From the NCBI RefSeq assembly GCF_010365285.1, contig NZ_CP048286.1:6064001-6128000 (forward strand): a DNA stretch of 64,000 nt, read 5' to 3'. Positions within the stretch are counted from its first letter, which is position 1. Each line of letters starts with the position of its first letter. The notes beneath the pieces are model-generated. The model worked only from the letters and a program-made list of their open reading frames with translations, was not told the DNA's origin and made no database searches. Positions 15,366 through 24,967 of this stretch are shown here, in pieces. The DNA is from Paenibacillus rhizovicinus. Lineage in GTDB: Bacteria; Bacillota; Bacilli; Paenibacillales; Paenibacillaceae. The position numbers and the translations under genes are program-made.

Positions 15366-17678
15366 ATGGAACTTGAACTGGAATTACCGTTAATGCCGCT
15401 GCCAGCTCCTCCACAGCGTGATCCGGTGTGGAAGCGGGTTACGGCATGGCTCATATATCGCGGCCGAATGGCACTGCGGTTCGATACTCCGATCTGGCGC
15501 GCCGGCATGATCGGCCTTTGGATCGTCTTCGGTACGGCGCTGGTCATTACGGCACTTGGCATGCCGACAGGCATTGGCATCGTATTCGATGCCGCGTTCA
15601 CCCTTGTGGTCGGAACAATGGCAATGGGGTTAATCGGGCTTGTCGCAGCTTATTTGCTTTCATTATGTTATATACCGATTCCCCGGCTGACGACGGGCGC
15701 GCTGGCGTTCGCCGGTTACGCGATTTGGTTCATCGGCAATAAAGCCAGTCTCGGGGATTGGATGTCGCTCCTGTTTGCCATCGTCCTGCCTGTCGCAGGC
15801 TTGGCGGGCGGATTATTCGTCGGCATGCTGGCGCATCGGCGCGTGCCGGTCGCCTTCAAGATCGCGCTTGTCGTCGTCATAACGTGCGCAGGTCTTAGTT
15901 TTGACAAATGGCCCATGAATGTATACGGCGCGATTCCGGCCGACGCGCAGCTTACTGCAAGCGAACCGGAAGTCGCGCAAATTATGGCGGACAGTCCTGC
16001 CGCAACGGGTTCTTATGCCGTGAAGTCGTTCACGTACGGCAGCGGCAGCGATTCCAGGCGGAACGAATTCGCCTCCGGCGCGGAGCTGAAGTCGGCTTCC
16101 GTTGACGCGTCCGCGTACATCCACAGCTGGAAGTGGGTGCGGAGCTTGTTTTGGGGCTTCGATGAAACCAAGCTTCCGATAAACGGACGGGTATGGATGC
16201 CGGAAGGCAGCGGCAAGTTTCCACTCGTGCTGATCGTGCACGGCAATCATCTGATGGAGCAGTCTTCGGATGACGGCTATGCATACCTTGGCGAAATGCT
16301 GGCGAGCCGAGGCTTTATCGCCGTGTCGGTGGACGAGAATTTCCTGAACTATTCGTTCTGGGGCAATATTCCGGACAACGATTATAAAGTTCGCGCCTGG
16401 ATACTGCTCAAGCATCTGCAGCAGATTGCAAGCTTTAACGAGCAGGCGGGCAGCCCGTTCTACCATCGGGTCGATCTGGGACAAGTGGCGCTGATCGGTC
16501 ATTCCCGCGGCGGGCAAGCAGTCGCCATGGCGGCCGATCCGTCCAAATGGTTCGCCGAGGACAAGTCGCTTGCCGGCATGGACGATATTCATATTCAAGC
16601 GGTCATCGCGATCGCGCCGACCGACACGAATGTCGATAAACAGAAAGCGCAATTGAAGGACACGTACTATCTGTCCCTCCAAGGGGCAAGTGACGGCGAT
16701 GTCGATACGTTCGGCGGCGAACGCCAGTATCTTCGGTCCAGCTTTACGCCGGGATCGGATCGGTTCAAGGCGACGCTGTACATTGGCGGGGCGAATCACA
16801 GCCGGTTCAATACGAGCTGGGGAACGATGGACGACAGCCTGCCCGGCGGTTTGCTGCTGAACAAGGCCGAAATGATCGAAGCAAGCGACCAGCGCCAGAT
16901 TGCGAAGGTGTACGTGTCGGCATTCCTGGAAACCGCGCTTCACGGCAATCGGCAATATAAACGGCTGTTCAGCGATTACCGCACGGGCGAGCAGTGGCTG
17001 CCGGCGACGACGTACATGAACCGTTACGAAGACGGCAGCTTCGTGCCTCTAGCGCGAATCGACGGAGACTACGACAAGGTAAGGCTGGACAACGGCGTCA
17101 AAGCGTCATCCGATCGTTTGCAATGGTCGGAGGCCGATGCGGAGGACCGCGACGGCAATGACAAAGGAACCCGCGGCGCGGTGCTGCAGTGGAAGCAGGG
17201 AGACGGCAGCTATACGCTGAAGCTGCCCAAATCGGTGGATGCGCTGCACGACTCGACTGCTTCATCCGCGCAGGAATTGGTCTTCAATATGACGAATTTG
17301 GAAAGAGATCTGCCCGGATTCGATTCGAATGCGAGCAACGGCGGTTCAGGGATCCCGCTGCCGGCGGTCGAAATCGAGCTGCAAAGCCGCAACGGCGCTG
17401 CCGTGCGAATGCCGCTCTCCGCGTTCAAGGCGGTGATGCCGCTGCCGTACACGCATTTCACGCTGTTCCCGTGGATGGAGAAACACGTGAAGGACGGCAA
17501 GTACAAGGAACCGACGGAACCGGTATTCCAGACGTACAGCCTGCCGTTCGACCGTTTCCAGGTGAGCGACGGGGGCTTTGATCCGGCCCATCTGTCGCGG
17601 ATCACATTCTATTTTACGAGCGATCAAGGCAAGGTCATGCTGGACGATATCGGCATTGCCGACGTGCTGAACAAGTGA
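15366..17678 (+). CDS. Large membrane-anchored alpha/beta hydrolase
   Basis: 770 residues. The N-terminal ~200 residues contain about five transmembrane helices (e.g. MIGLWIVFGTALVITALG, LVVGTMAMGLIGLVAAYLL, FAIVLPVAGLAGGLFVGMLA). A hydrolase domain of the chlorophyllase/dienelactone-hydrolase type follows, with an oxyanion region LVLIVHGNHLMEQ and nucleophile elbow VALIGHSRGGQAVAMA. The downstream half contains candidate acid and base residues, such as the His in YIGGANHSRF, and a beta-rich C-terminal region. Substrate unknown; a role on a polymer or lipid outside the membrane is inference. The ribosome site is TAGGAG. It is the upstream neighbour of fucU, 68 nt away with no clear terminator. 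Confidence 0.82.
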   Translation: MELELELPLMPLPAPPQRDPVWKRVTAWLIYRGRMALRFDTPIWRAGMIGLWIVFGTALVITALGMPTGIGIVFDAAFTLVVGTMAMGLIGLVAAYLLSLCYIPIPRLTTGALAFAGYAIWFIGNKASLGDWMSLLFAIVLPVAGLAGGLFVGMLAHRRVPVAFKIALVVVITCAGLSFDKWPMNVYGAIPADAQLTASEPEVAQIMADSPAATGSYAVKSFTYGSGSDSRRNEFASGAELKSASVDASAYIHSWKWVRSLFWGFDETKLPINGRVWMPEGSGKFPLVLIVHGNHLMEQSSDDGYAYLGEMLASRGFIAVSVDENFLNYSFWGNIPDNDYKVRAWILLKHLQQIASFNEQAGSPFYHRVDLGQVALIGHSRGGQAVAMAADPSKWFAEDKSLAGMDDIHIQAVIAIAPTDTNVDKQKAQLKDTYYLSLQGASDGDVDTFGGERQYLRSSFTPGSDRFKATLYIGGANHSRFNTSWGTMDDSLPGGLLLNKAEMIEASDQRQIAKVYVSAFLETALHGNRQYKRLFSDYRTGEQWLPATTYMNRYEDGSFVPLARIDGDYDKVRLDNGVKASSDRLQWSEADAEDRDGNDKGTRGAVLQWKQGDGSYTLKLPKSVDALHDSTASSAQELVFNMTNLERDLPGFDSNASNGGSGIPLPAVEIELQSRNGAAVRMPLSAFKAVMPLPYTHFTLFPWMEKHVKDGKYKEPTEPVFQTYSLPFDRFQVSDGGFDPAHLSRITFYFTSDQGKVMLDDIGIADVLNK

Positions 17679-17746
17679 TTCATGGCGTTAGTGGATGAAT
17701 CTAGTCAGACGCGGTTGTACACCATCATCCGTAGGAGGAATCATTC

Positions 17747-18175
17747 ATGCTGCTTGGTATTCCCAAAATCATTTCCCCGGAACTGTTAAAAGCGTTGATG
17801 GAAATGGGGCACGGTGACGAAATCGTCCTGGCCGACGCCAATTTCCCGGCGGTTAGCCATGCGCAGCGTCTGATTCGCTGCGACGGCCATCCGATTCCGG
17901 AGCTGCTGGACGCCGTTCTGCAGCTATTCCCGCTCGACCAGTACGTGGACAAGCCTGCCGCGCTGATGCAGGTCGTTCCGGGCGATACGGTGGCCACGCC
18001 GATCTGGGACGTGTACGGATCCGTAATCAACGAACGCACCGGTTTGTCCTCGCCGCTTGAAACCGTGGAGCGTTTCGCCTTCTATGAGCGGGCGCGCAAT
18101 GCTTATGCCATCGTTGCAACGGGCGAAGGCGCCCAATACGCCAACATTATTCTGAAGAAGGGCGTTATCGTCTAA
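17747..18175 (+). CDS. fucU: RbsD/FucU family sugar mutarotase
   Basis: 142 residues, the usual length for this family, which interconverts alpha and beta anomers of sugars such as L-fucose or D-ribose in the cytoplasm. Characteristic segments are MLLGIPKIISPELLKALMEMGHGDEIVLADANFP near the N-terminus (with the catalytic His of MGHGD) and YGSVI...ERFAFYERARNAYAIVATGE near the end. The FucU subtype is favoured over RbsD by ADANFPA and the overall length. The ribosome site is GTAGGAGGAA. No fucose or ribose operon is nearby, so the physiological sugar is open. Confidence 0.9.
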   Translation: MLLGIPKIISPELLKALMEMGHGDEIVLADANFPAVSHAQRLIRCDGHPIPELLDAVLQLFPLDQYVDKPAALMQVVPGDTVATPIWDVYGSVINERTGLSSPLETVERFAFYERARNAYAIVATGEGAQYANIILKKGVIV

Positions 18176-18203
18176 TTCCATATCGCTTTGCCCGGTTCTC
18201 GTG

Positions 18204-18248
18204 ACCCGGCCGTTCCGATTCTAATATCGGAGCGGCCGGGTTTTTTTT
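18204..18248 (+). terminator. Terminator after the mutarotase gene
   Basis: Long stem ACCCGGCCG(T/C)TCCGAT with its complement around a short loop, followed by eight T residues. Confidence 0.9.
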
Positions 18249-18300
18249 GGTCGATTTGGTAAAACTATGCGGAAACGATAATCGGAGGCGAAGCTGCCAT

Positions 18301-19449
18301 ATGAAGGAAAGAGCGCTCAGTCAATGGCCGATCTTCATGATGATGACGCTGTCCGTAGGGCTCTCATCCCACGTGGTCGTGCTTCCTACCGTAATGGACG
18401 TCAGCATGCGTGATGCATGGATGTGCGGTATTCTGGCCTTTATCGTCATCGTGCCGTGGTTGACCGTGTTCGTCTATGGCACGATCAAACGAACGAAACA
18501 GGTTAACATCCGCATGTGGCTAAAAGAAAGAATGACTCCGGCCGGAGCGTGGCTCGTTATTCTGCCGCTGATCGTGTTTCTGCTCATGTCGAGTTTCCAG
18601 TCCTACATCGAAACGACGTCATGGACATCCGCGACGTTCCTGCCGCTGACGCCGGACTTCGTGGTTCAATCCGTGTTGATGGTGATGGTCGCGTTCGCGG
18701 CGTTAAGCGGATTGCGCACGATCGCGTATATGTCTTGCCTGCTGCTGCCGGTCGTCGTCATCCTTGGCGATTTCGTCATGTCTGCCAACATGCCGGACAA
18801 GGACTACACCGTCCTTCTTCCATTCTTGGAACATGGCTGGGGAAGGCCGCTCCATGGGATGATCTATGCGGTCAGCTGTTCAATGGAGCTGTTTTTATTT
18901 ATCTTTTTGCAGCATTACATGAGAAACAGAATCAAGCTTTGGCAGCTCATTACGTTCAGCGGGTTCATCGCGCTGCTCATGCTGGGTCCGACGATCGGCG
19001 CGATCACTGAATTCGGACCCATTGAGGCGGAGAAGCTCCGCTATCCGGCGTTCTCGCAGTGGCGCCTCGTATCCATCGGCAAATATTTCGAGCATGTCGA
19101 CTTCTTCGCCATCTTCCAATGGATGTCGGGGGCGTTCATTCGGATTTCGCTTGGACTGATTATGATCATGGAGCTGATTCCGATTCGCGGGCGGAAAGGC
19201 CGCCTGTGGTTCATCATCCTCATCAGCGTCGGTTATATTGCGATTGCCCAAGTATTATCTCCTCGCATGATTAATGCCGAAGATGTTTTCCGGATCGTCT
19301 TTCTCGTTGATTTGGCCATCGGTTTATTCATTACGACCACGATCTGGCTGCTATCGTTCAGCGGCCTGCCGAAGGGAAGGGAACATGATGACAACGCCCA
19401 GCAAGCCGCCGACTTCAACGACGGGGCCGGCGCCTCCAATAACCTCTGA
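18301..19449 (+). CDS. Spore germination protein, GerB-type (GerAB/GerKB) permease
   Basis: 382 residues with about ten hydrophobic helices of the amino-acid-permease-like GerAB family, which forms the membrane subunit of germinant receptors in the spore inner membrane. The segment YAVSCSMELFLFIFLQHYM and the C-terminal WLLSFSGLPKGREHDDN are typical. The start chosen is the ATG at 18301, which gives the standard N-terminus MKERALSQWPIFMMM. It follows AATCGGAGGCG, with a longer-than-usual 12-nt spacing. Its 3' end overlaps the start of the GerA-type gene by 65 nt. B before A before C is a permutation of the usual A-B-C order. Probably transcribed by sigma-G in the forespore, as known for such operons. 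Confidence 0.9.
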   Translation: MKERALSQWPIFMMMTLSVGLSSHVVVLPTVMDVSMRDAWMCGILAFIVIVPWLTVFVYGTIKRTKQVNIRMWLKERMTPAGAWLVILPLIVFLLMSSFQSYIETTSWTSATFLPLTPDFVVQSVLMVMVAFAALSGLRTIAYMSCLLLPVVVILGDFVMSANMPDKDYTVLLPFLEHGWGRPLHGMIYAVSCSMELFLFIFLQHYMRNRIKLWQLITFSGFIALLMLGPTIGAITEFGPIEAEKLRYPAFSQWRLVSIGKYFEHVDFFAIFQWMSGAFIRISLGLIMIMELIPIRGRKGRLWFIILISVGYIAIAQVLSPRMINAEDVFRIVFLVDLAIGLFITTTIWLLSFSGLPKGREHDDNAQQAADFNDGAGASNNL

Positions 19450-20842
19450 CTGGCTGCGGTCGCAGCTTGCGAACTGCGGTGACGTAACGATCAAACCCAT
19501 GATACGGTACGCGAATGATGAAACGGCGAACACGCTTCACTATATAATCGCCTATGTACCGGGTATGGTCGATTTCAAATTTATGCAGTCCCTGTTCGGC
19601 AGCGACGGCAGCTTATTGTTCGACGTTAAGGCAAATCCGCTCGTTCAACCGATTATGCACGGGGAGAATGGGAATAGCGGAGAGAATGGCGGCAAGCAAA
19701 TCTTCGACCGTCTATTTGCCGGACAGATTATTATGCTAAGCGAAGCTTCAGGCGAAGTATTCAGCATTGACAGCCCCGGCCAGCCGGCCAGAAGCATCGA
19801 GGAATCCACGCTGGAGCTGTCCGTGAAAGGACCTCGAGACGGCTTCGTCGAAACGCTCGCGGTGAATCTGTCCCTGATTCGCAAGCGGCTGCGTACGACT
19901 AAGCTTGCCATGGAATGGTTCAAGATCGGCAGCGAGTCAAGAACCGAAATCTGCTTGCTGTACATGGAGGGAATCACGTCTCCGGAGGTCGTTGAAGAGG
20001 CGAGGAAGCGTCTGCGCAACATCGATGTCCTCGTGCTTCACGGCGCCGGCGAATTGGAGGCGATCATCGCGGATCGGTCCGTGGCCATGGTACCGACGAT
20101 TGATTATGTGGGAAGGCCCGATTTCGTCGTCCAATCGCTGATGAACGGGCGGTTCGCGATTATGGTGGACGGGTCACCTGCGGCGCTGATCGCGCCGGTT
20201 AACATTTCGATCCTGGTCAAGTCGCCCGAGGATGCTTACTTGCCGTTCTATTTCGTCTCGTTCGAGCGGTTCATCCGGTTGGTCAGTTTCCTCTTATCCG
20301 GCACGCTGCCCGGGTTTTGGCTGGCGCTGCTCGCTTTCAATAACGACCAGGTGCCGTTTCCCCTGCTTGCGACCGTGACGATGTCCAGGTTAGGCTTGCC
20401 GCTTAGTCCGCAGATGGAACTGGTTCTGATGATCTTCATGTTCGAAATTTTCCGTGAAGCGGGCGTCAGGCTGCCGCGTGCCGTCGGGCAGACGGTGACG
20501 GTCGTAGGCGGACTGATCGTCGGAGACGCGGCCATTCGCGCAGGCCTCACTTCGCCGACGATGCTGGTGATCACCGCGGTCACGGCCGTGGCGACGTTTA
20601 CGCTCGTCAACCAGTCCTTGAACGGCTCGGTGACGGTTATCCGGCTGTTCATCATATTAGCATCGGCGGTTCTCGGATTGTTCGGTTTCTTCATCTCCGT
20701 ATTCGCCGTTATGCTCTACCTCTGCTCGCTGGAATCGTTCGGCATGCCGTTCATGCAGCCCTTGGCGCCATTCGAATTCCGGAAACTGTTTACCGCACTG
20801 CTGCAGCTGCCTTGGAAGTACCGCGCGAAGCGAAACTCATGA
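19385..20842 (+). CDS. Spore germination protein, GerA-type (GerAA/GerKA)
   Basis: 485 residues from the ATG at 19385, which is preceded by AAGGGAAGGG; an ATG 111 nt upstream would give a non-homologous N-terminal extension. The N-terminal ~250 residues form the cytoplasmic GerA domain (PGMVDFKFMQSLFGSDG..., TKLAMEWFKIGSESRTEICLLYMEGITSPEVVEEARKRL, VPTIDYVGRPD). The C-terminal half holds about five membrane helices (FLLSGTLPGFWLALLAFNN, VTVVGGLIVGDAAIRAGL, LGLFGFFISVFAVMLYLCSL). It is the A subunit of a nutrient receptor. It ends in ATGA shared with the C-subunit start. The N-terminus is rich in P, T and S (TPSKPPTSTTGPAPP). Confidence 0.93.
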   Translation: MMTTPSKPPTSTTGPAPPITSDWLRSQLANCGDVTIKPMIRYANDETANTLHYIIAYVPGMVDFKFMQSLFGSDGSLLFDVKANPLVQPIMHGENGNSGENGGKQIFDRLFAGQIIMLSEASGEVFSIDSPGQPARSIEESTLELSVKGPRDGFVETLAVNLSLIRKRLRTTKLAMEWFKIGSESRTEICLLYMEGITSPEVVEEARKRLRNIDVLVLHGAGELEAIIADRSVAMVPTIDYVGRPDFVVQSLMNGRFAIMVDGSPAALIAPVNISILVKSPEDAYLPFYFVSFERFIRLVSFLLSGTLPGFWLALLAFNNDQVPFPLLATVTMSRLGLPLSPQMELVLMIFMFEIFREAGVRLPRAVGQTVTVVGGLIVGDAAIRAGLTSPTMLVITAVTAVATFTLVNQSLNGSVTVIRLFIILASAVLGLFGFFISVFAVMLYLCSLESFGMPFMQPLAPFEFRKLFTALLQLPWKYRAKRNS

Positions 20843-21975
20843 AGGCGAAGGCGATACGAGGCTTCATGCTGGCAGGCGTTCTGGTCGTGCAGGGCTTGCT
20901 AAGCGGCTGCTGGGATTCCAAGGAACTGGCCGATGAGGCGTTCGTAACGGGCATTGGCGTGGATTATGCAGACGGGATGTTCATTGTATCGCTTCAGCTC
21001 TTGGATTTCGCGGCGATCGCGAAGTCGGAGAGCGAATCGCCGGCTCCGCCTAATGTGTGGATCGGAACGGGCAAAGGCAAGAGCCTGCACGCCGCTATTT
21101 CCAGTCTTGCGATATCCGCGCAAGTCGAGCTCAGCTTGGAACAACTGAAGGTCGTCGTCGTCAGGGAACCAGCCATGCCCAAAATGGTCGAGATTCTCGA
21201 TGCGCTGAACCGCGTGCGGGTATCCAGATATACGTCTTGGATTTTCGGGACGAAGGAGAAAATCAACGATTTGTTCGCGAGCGACGCGTTCTTCGAGCAG
21301 TCGCAGCTGGCGAGCCTGATGTATGATCCGGGTCTGCTCTTTCGGCAAGACAGCATGTTCCAGCCAATGACGATGCAGCAATTCGTGGCGAATTATAACG
21401 AGTCTTCCGAAACCGCGCTTCTGCCGAGCGTGGCGATCAATAATCGCGCATGGCGCAAAAGAAAGACCAAGATGCATATGGAGCAGATCAACGGTTTATT
21501 CGCATTTAAGGACAAGAGAAAGCCCGTATTCTTCAGCGTCGGCGAAGCGCGCGGCCTGCAGTGGGCCAATAAGCATTTCAACCGGGATGTGTTGACGGTG
21601 AACAGCTCGAACGGCGTTGCGAGCATTACGGTCAGGAATTTGAAAGTACGGCGGAAAGTCGAGATGCGCGGCGACAGGCCTATCTTGAAATTGGATATTC
21701 AAGTTCGCAGTTCGCTCAATGAAGTAGGACCGGAGATAGATCGTTCGACCATCATCGAGAACGCGAAGAATCAGATTAAGCAGGAAGTGCTGTCTGCCTA
21801 CGAGAACGGGGTTAAGAAGGAGGTCGACCTGTACAATTTCGAGGAGATCCTGTACCGCTACCATCTGAAGACGTGGAAGAAGCTGTCGAAGCACCATTGG
21901 AAGCCGGAAGAAAAGGAATTGCAGGTAAACATTCGGTTCGGGTTGAAATATTCCGGCGTATTTGAATTGAGATAA
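20839..21975 (+). CDS. Spore germination lipoprotein, Ger(x)C family
   Basis: 378 residues. The third subunit of the germinant receptor. The N-terminus is a lipoprotein signal with lipobox LLSGC followed by the family hallmark WDSKELADEAFVTGIGVDY. The central SLEQLKVVVVREP and C-terminal regions fit the two-domain Ger(x)C fold. The start at 20839 overlaps the GerA stop (ATGA), suggesting translational coupling; a TTG at 20812 is an alternative but would extend the protein without homology. It closes the B-A-C operon. No terminator was seen before the alpha-galactosidase gene. Confidence 0.93.
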   Translation: MKAKAIRGFMLAGVLVVQGLLSGCWDSKELADEAFVTGIGVDYADGMFIVSLQLLDFAAIAKSESESPAPPNVWIGTGKGKSLHAAISSLAISAQVELSLEQLKVVVVREPAMPKMVEILDALNRVRVSRYTSWIFGTKEKINDLFASDAFFEQSQLASLMYDPGLLFRQDSMFQPMTMQQFVANYNESSETALLPSVAINNRAWRKRKTKMHMEQINGLFAFKDKRKPVFFSVGEARGLQWANKHFNRDVLTVNSSNGVASITVRNLKVRRKVEMRGDRPILKLDIQVRSSLNEVGPEIDRSTIIENAKNQIKQEVLSAYENGVKKEVDLYNFEEILYRYHLKTWKKLSKHHWKPEEKELQVNIRFGLKYSGVFELR

Positions 21976-22120
21976 GGTCCAAGCATCCGACAAAGCTCCA
22001 TATGACCGCTAAAAGCATCCATGTCATGTGAGGCTTGTACGACCTATACTTGTAGACGGCTGGCTTAATTGCGAATCTGCGTGCCAGCATCGTTTAATCC
22101 ATAGGGAGGATGTTCCAATT

Positions 22121-24307
22121 ATGTCGATTATGTTTAATGCCGCCAGCGGCTTGTTTCATTTGCAGACCCGTTCGATGAGTTATATGTTCCAAACGCTGCA
22201 AGGTTTCCCGGCCCATGTCTATTGGGGACGCAAACTTAACGAAGGCAGCGCGGAGCGGCTCTTGAAACGCACCGAGCGCGCCTCATTCTGCCCGAATCCG
22301 GTTCCGGACGACCGTTCGATCTCGCTCGATACGCTGCCGCAGGAGTATCCGGGCTACGGCTCCAGCGACTTCCGCAACCCGGCTTACGCCGTCCAGCTGT
22401 CGAACGGCACGACCGTGACGGAATTGCTGTACGCATCGCATGAGATTCTGGCAGGCAAACCGGCGCTGGAAGGACTTCCGGCCGTGTACGCGGAGAACGC
22501 GGATGAAGCAGAGACGTTAGTCGTTACCCTAGAAGACAAGATTTCCGGCTTGAAGGTCGAACTGTCGTATACCGTATTCGAAGCGTTCGACGCGGTCATC
22601 CGTTCGGCACGCTTGATCAATGCGAGCGCGGACGTCATGCAGCTCAATCGCGCGCTCAGCTTCAGCGTCGACCTGCCGCATGACCGGTACGAAATGCTGC
22701 AGCTTTCCGGCGCTTGGGCTCGCGAACGGTATGTTCACAAACGGCCGCTCGTTCCGGGCGTACAGGCGATCGAAAGCCGCCGCGGCTCCAGCAGCCATAT
22801 GAACAATCCGTTCTTCGCCCTGCTCGCCGACGGGGCGACGGAAGACCATGGCGATGTGTACGGCTTCAGCCTCGTATACAGCGGCAGCTTCGCCGGCGGC
22901 GTGGAAGTGGATCAGTTCCATACTTCCCGCGCATACATGGGCATCAATCCGTTCGATTTCTCCTGGCGCCTGGAAGCCGGCGAATCGTTCCAGACGCCGG
23001 AAGCGGTCATGGTATTCTCCCACGAGGGGCTCGGTTCGATGTCCCGCACGTACCATGAGCTGTACCGGACGCGGTTGTGCCGCGGCGCATTCCGCGATGC
23101 GGTCCGTCCGATTCTGGTCAACAACTGGGAAGCGACGTATTTCAATTTCAACGCGGACAAAATCGAATCCATCGCCAAAGCAGGCAGCGAGCTCGGTTTG
23201 GAATTGTTCGTGCTCGACGACGGATGGTTCGGCCACCGCGACAGCGACAACAGTTCGCTGGGCGATTGGGTCGTGGACAAGAAGAAGCTGCCGAACGGCC
23301 TGGAAGACTTGGCGGAGCGCGTTCGCAGCCAAGGCTTGGAATTCGGGCTCTGGTTCGAGCCGGAGATGGTTTCCCCGGACAGCGACCTGTACAGAGCGCA
23401 TCCGGATTGGTGCCTGCACGTGCCTGGCCGCCGCCGCTCCGAAGGCCGCCAGCAGTTGATTCTGGATCTGTCGCGCGCGGACGTGCAGGCGTACATCGTC
23501 GAGTCGATCGGAAGAATTCTCGGCAGTGCGCCGATTACGTACGTGAAGTGGGACATGAACCGCAATATGTCTGAGATCGGCTCGGCGCTGCTTCCGGCGA
23601 ACCGTCAGCGCGAAACGGCTCATCGTTATATGCTTGGCCTTTACAACGTGCTCGAGCAAATCACGACGGCATTCCCGAACGTGCTGTTCGAAAGCTGCTC
23701 CGGCGGCGGAGGCCGCTTCGATCCCGGCATGCTCTATTACATGCCGCAAACGTGGACGAGCGACAATTCCGATGCCATCAGCAGGCTGAAGATTCAATAC
23801 GGCACAAGCATCGTGTATCCCGTCAGCTCGATGGGGGCGCATGTATCCGCCGTGCCGAACCACCAAGTGGAGCGCAATACGCCGCTGAAGACGCGCGGCG
23901 ACGTCGCGATGTCCGGCAACTTCGGCTACGAGCTGGATTTGACGAAATTCACGGCTTCGGAGATCGAAGAAGTGAAGCGTCAAGTGGCCATGGTGAAGGA
24001 AGTGCGCGGGCTTGTTCAATACGGCGACTTCTACCGTCTGCTCAGCCCGTTCGAGGGCAACGAAACGGCTTGGATGTTCGTTTCGCCGGACCGGCGAGAA
24101 GTGCTCGTCGTTCATGTTGTCGTCTTGAACGAACCGAACGCGCCGCTTGACCGGCTGAAACTGAAAGGGCTGAATCCGGAATTCCAGTACGAATGGATCG
24201 GAACGGGCGAAGTCGCTGGCGGTGACGAACTTATGTATGCGGGCGTTGCCAAAGAACGGCCGCATGGCGATTATTTCAGCACGGTGTACCGCTTCATCGC
24301 CAAGTAA
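22121..24307 (+). CDS. agaA: Alpha-galactosidase, glycoside hydrolase family 36
   Basis: 728 residues, close to the usual ~730 of bacterial GH36 enzymes that remove alpha-1,6-galactose from raffinose, stachyose, melibiose and galactomannan. Retaining catalysis uses two Asp: the nucleophile in YVKWDMNRN falls at residue 478 and the acid/base in TWTSDNSDAI at residue 548, as remembered for the Geobacillus enzyme AgaA. The N-terminal beta domain, LFVLDDGWFGHRDSDNSSLGDW and ESCSGGGGRFDPGML are also typical. There is no signal peptide, so it acts in the cytoplasm on imported sugar. The ATG at 22121 has AGGGAGGA. No transporter is adjacent; a GH4 enzyme lies 6 kb downstream. Confidence 0.95.
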   Translation: MSIMFNAASGLFHLQTRSMSYMFQTLQGFPAHVYWGRKLNEGSAERLLKRTERASFCPNPVPDDRSISLDTLPQEYPGYGSSDFRNPAYAVQLSNGTTVTELLYASHEILAGKPALEGLPAVYAENADEAETLVVTLEDKISGLKVELSYTVFEAFDAVIRSARLINASADVMQLNRALSFSVDLPHDRYEMLQLSGAWARERYVHKRPLVPGVQAIESRRGSSSHMNNPFFALLADGATEDHGDVYGFSLVYSGSFAGGVEVDQFHTSRAYMGINPFDFSWRLEAGESFQTPEAVMVFSHEGLGSMSRTYHELYRTRLCRGAFRDAVRPILVNNWEATYFNFNADKIESIAKAGSELGLELFVLDDGWFGHRDSDNSSLGDWVVDKKKLPNGLEDLAERVRSQGLEFGLWFEPEMVSPDSDLYRAHPDWCLHVPGRRRSEGRQQLILDLSRADVQAYIVESIGRILGSAPITYVKWDMNRNMSEIGSALLPANRQRETAHRYMLGLYNVLEQITTAFPNVLFESCSGGGGRFDPGMLYYMPQTWTSDNSDAISRLKIQYGTSIVYPVSSMGAHVSAVPNHQVERNTPLKTRGDVAMSGNFGYELDLTKFTASEIEEVKRQVAMVKEVRGLVQYGDFYRLLSPFEGNETAWMFVSPDRREVLVVHVVVLNEPNAPLDRLKLKGLNPEFQYEWIGTGEVAGGDELMYAGVAKERPHGDYFSTVYRFIAK

Positions 24308-24429
24308 ACTGACCCGGTTTTCGCCATTTAATGGAAATTTTTTCGAGAGCTAGGTCAATCGGACGGACAGCCCGTCTCCCTTCCGCATACAGTAGTACTG
24401 CAGCGAATTCTGAAGGGAGCGTGAAGGGA

Positions 24430-24819
24430 ATGCCGCACACGATTGCTTGCAGCACGTCGGCCGTGATCGGTTCTCTGCTCGTCTTCTCATTCGGAGTGTG
24501 GCCAGAGTCCCTAACCGTACTTCTTGTCGCCATGGGGATCGACTACGTGACCGGGATCACAGCTGCATTGCAAACGAGGAGAGGACTGAGCAGTTCTGTA
24601 GGAGCATGGGGACTAGCGCGCAAAGGCATTATGCTGCTTGTCATTTTACTGGCGCATCGAATGGATATCATGCTTGAATTGAACAACATCGCAATGGGTG
24701 GAGCGATCTACTTCTATTTGGCCAACGAAATGATATCCATTACGGAAAATTTGGGCGAGATCGGCGTTCCGATGCCCGATAAGCTCCGCCAGCTTATCGA
24801 AGCGCTCAAAAAAAAGTAG
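24430..24819 (+). CDS. Phage-type holin family protein (holin 4)
   Basis: 129 residues from the ATG at 24430, which follows GAAGGGAGCG. Three hydrophobic segments and the signature MGIDYVTGITAALQTRRGLSSSVGAWGLARKGIMLLVILLAHRMD identify the phage_holin_4 (toxin-secretion/phage-lysis) family. These make membrane pores, but many Firmicutes carry stand-alone chromosomal copies. No endolysin, capsid or integrase gene is adjacent, so this is not evidence of a prophage here. The charged C-terminus (IEALKKK) is typical. Function in the host, for example in lysis during sporulation or protein release, is unknown. Confidence 0.85.
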   Translation: MPHTIACSTSAVIGSLLVFSFGVWPESLTVLLVAMGIDYVTGITAALQTRRGLSSSVGAWGLARKGIMLLVILLAHRMDIMLELNNIAMGGAIYFYLANEMISITENLGEIGVPMPDKLRQLIEALKKK

Positions 24820-24840
24820 CTGCGTATAGCGCTCCATGTT

Positions 24841-24872
24841 AGAGGTCATCCTGAATGGGATGGCCTCTTTTC
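24841..24872 (+). terminator. Terminator after the holin-like gene
   Basis: Stem AGAGGtCATCC/GGATGgCCTCT around a short loop, followed by TTTTCC. Confidence 0.7.
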
Positions 24873-24899
24873 CTGTTGTTCCAATCCCCGATCGGCGGA

Positions 24900-24928
24900 T
24901 TGCGTTTTTGCTTCCGGCTTGCTATAAT
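24900..24928 (+). promoter_or_regulatory. Sigma-A promoter, consensus -10
   Basis: TTGCGT and TATAAT with exactly 17 nt between, 40 nt upstream of the ATG at 24968. Confidence 0.8.
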
Positions 24929-24967
24929 GAGAACAAGCGTTCTATTACGGCGACTTGGAGGAGACGC

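Noticed and set aside
24430-24819. Prophage remnant suggested by the holin-like gene
   Set aside because: No integrase, capsid, tail or endolysin gene, nor attachment-site repeats, lie around it; chromosomal stand-alone holins are common.
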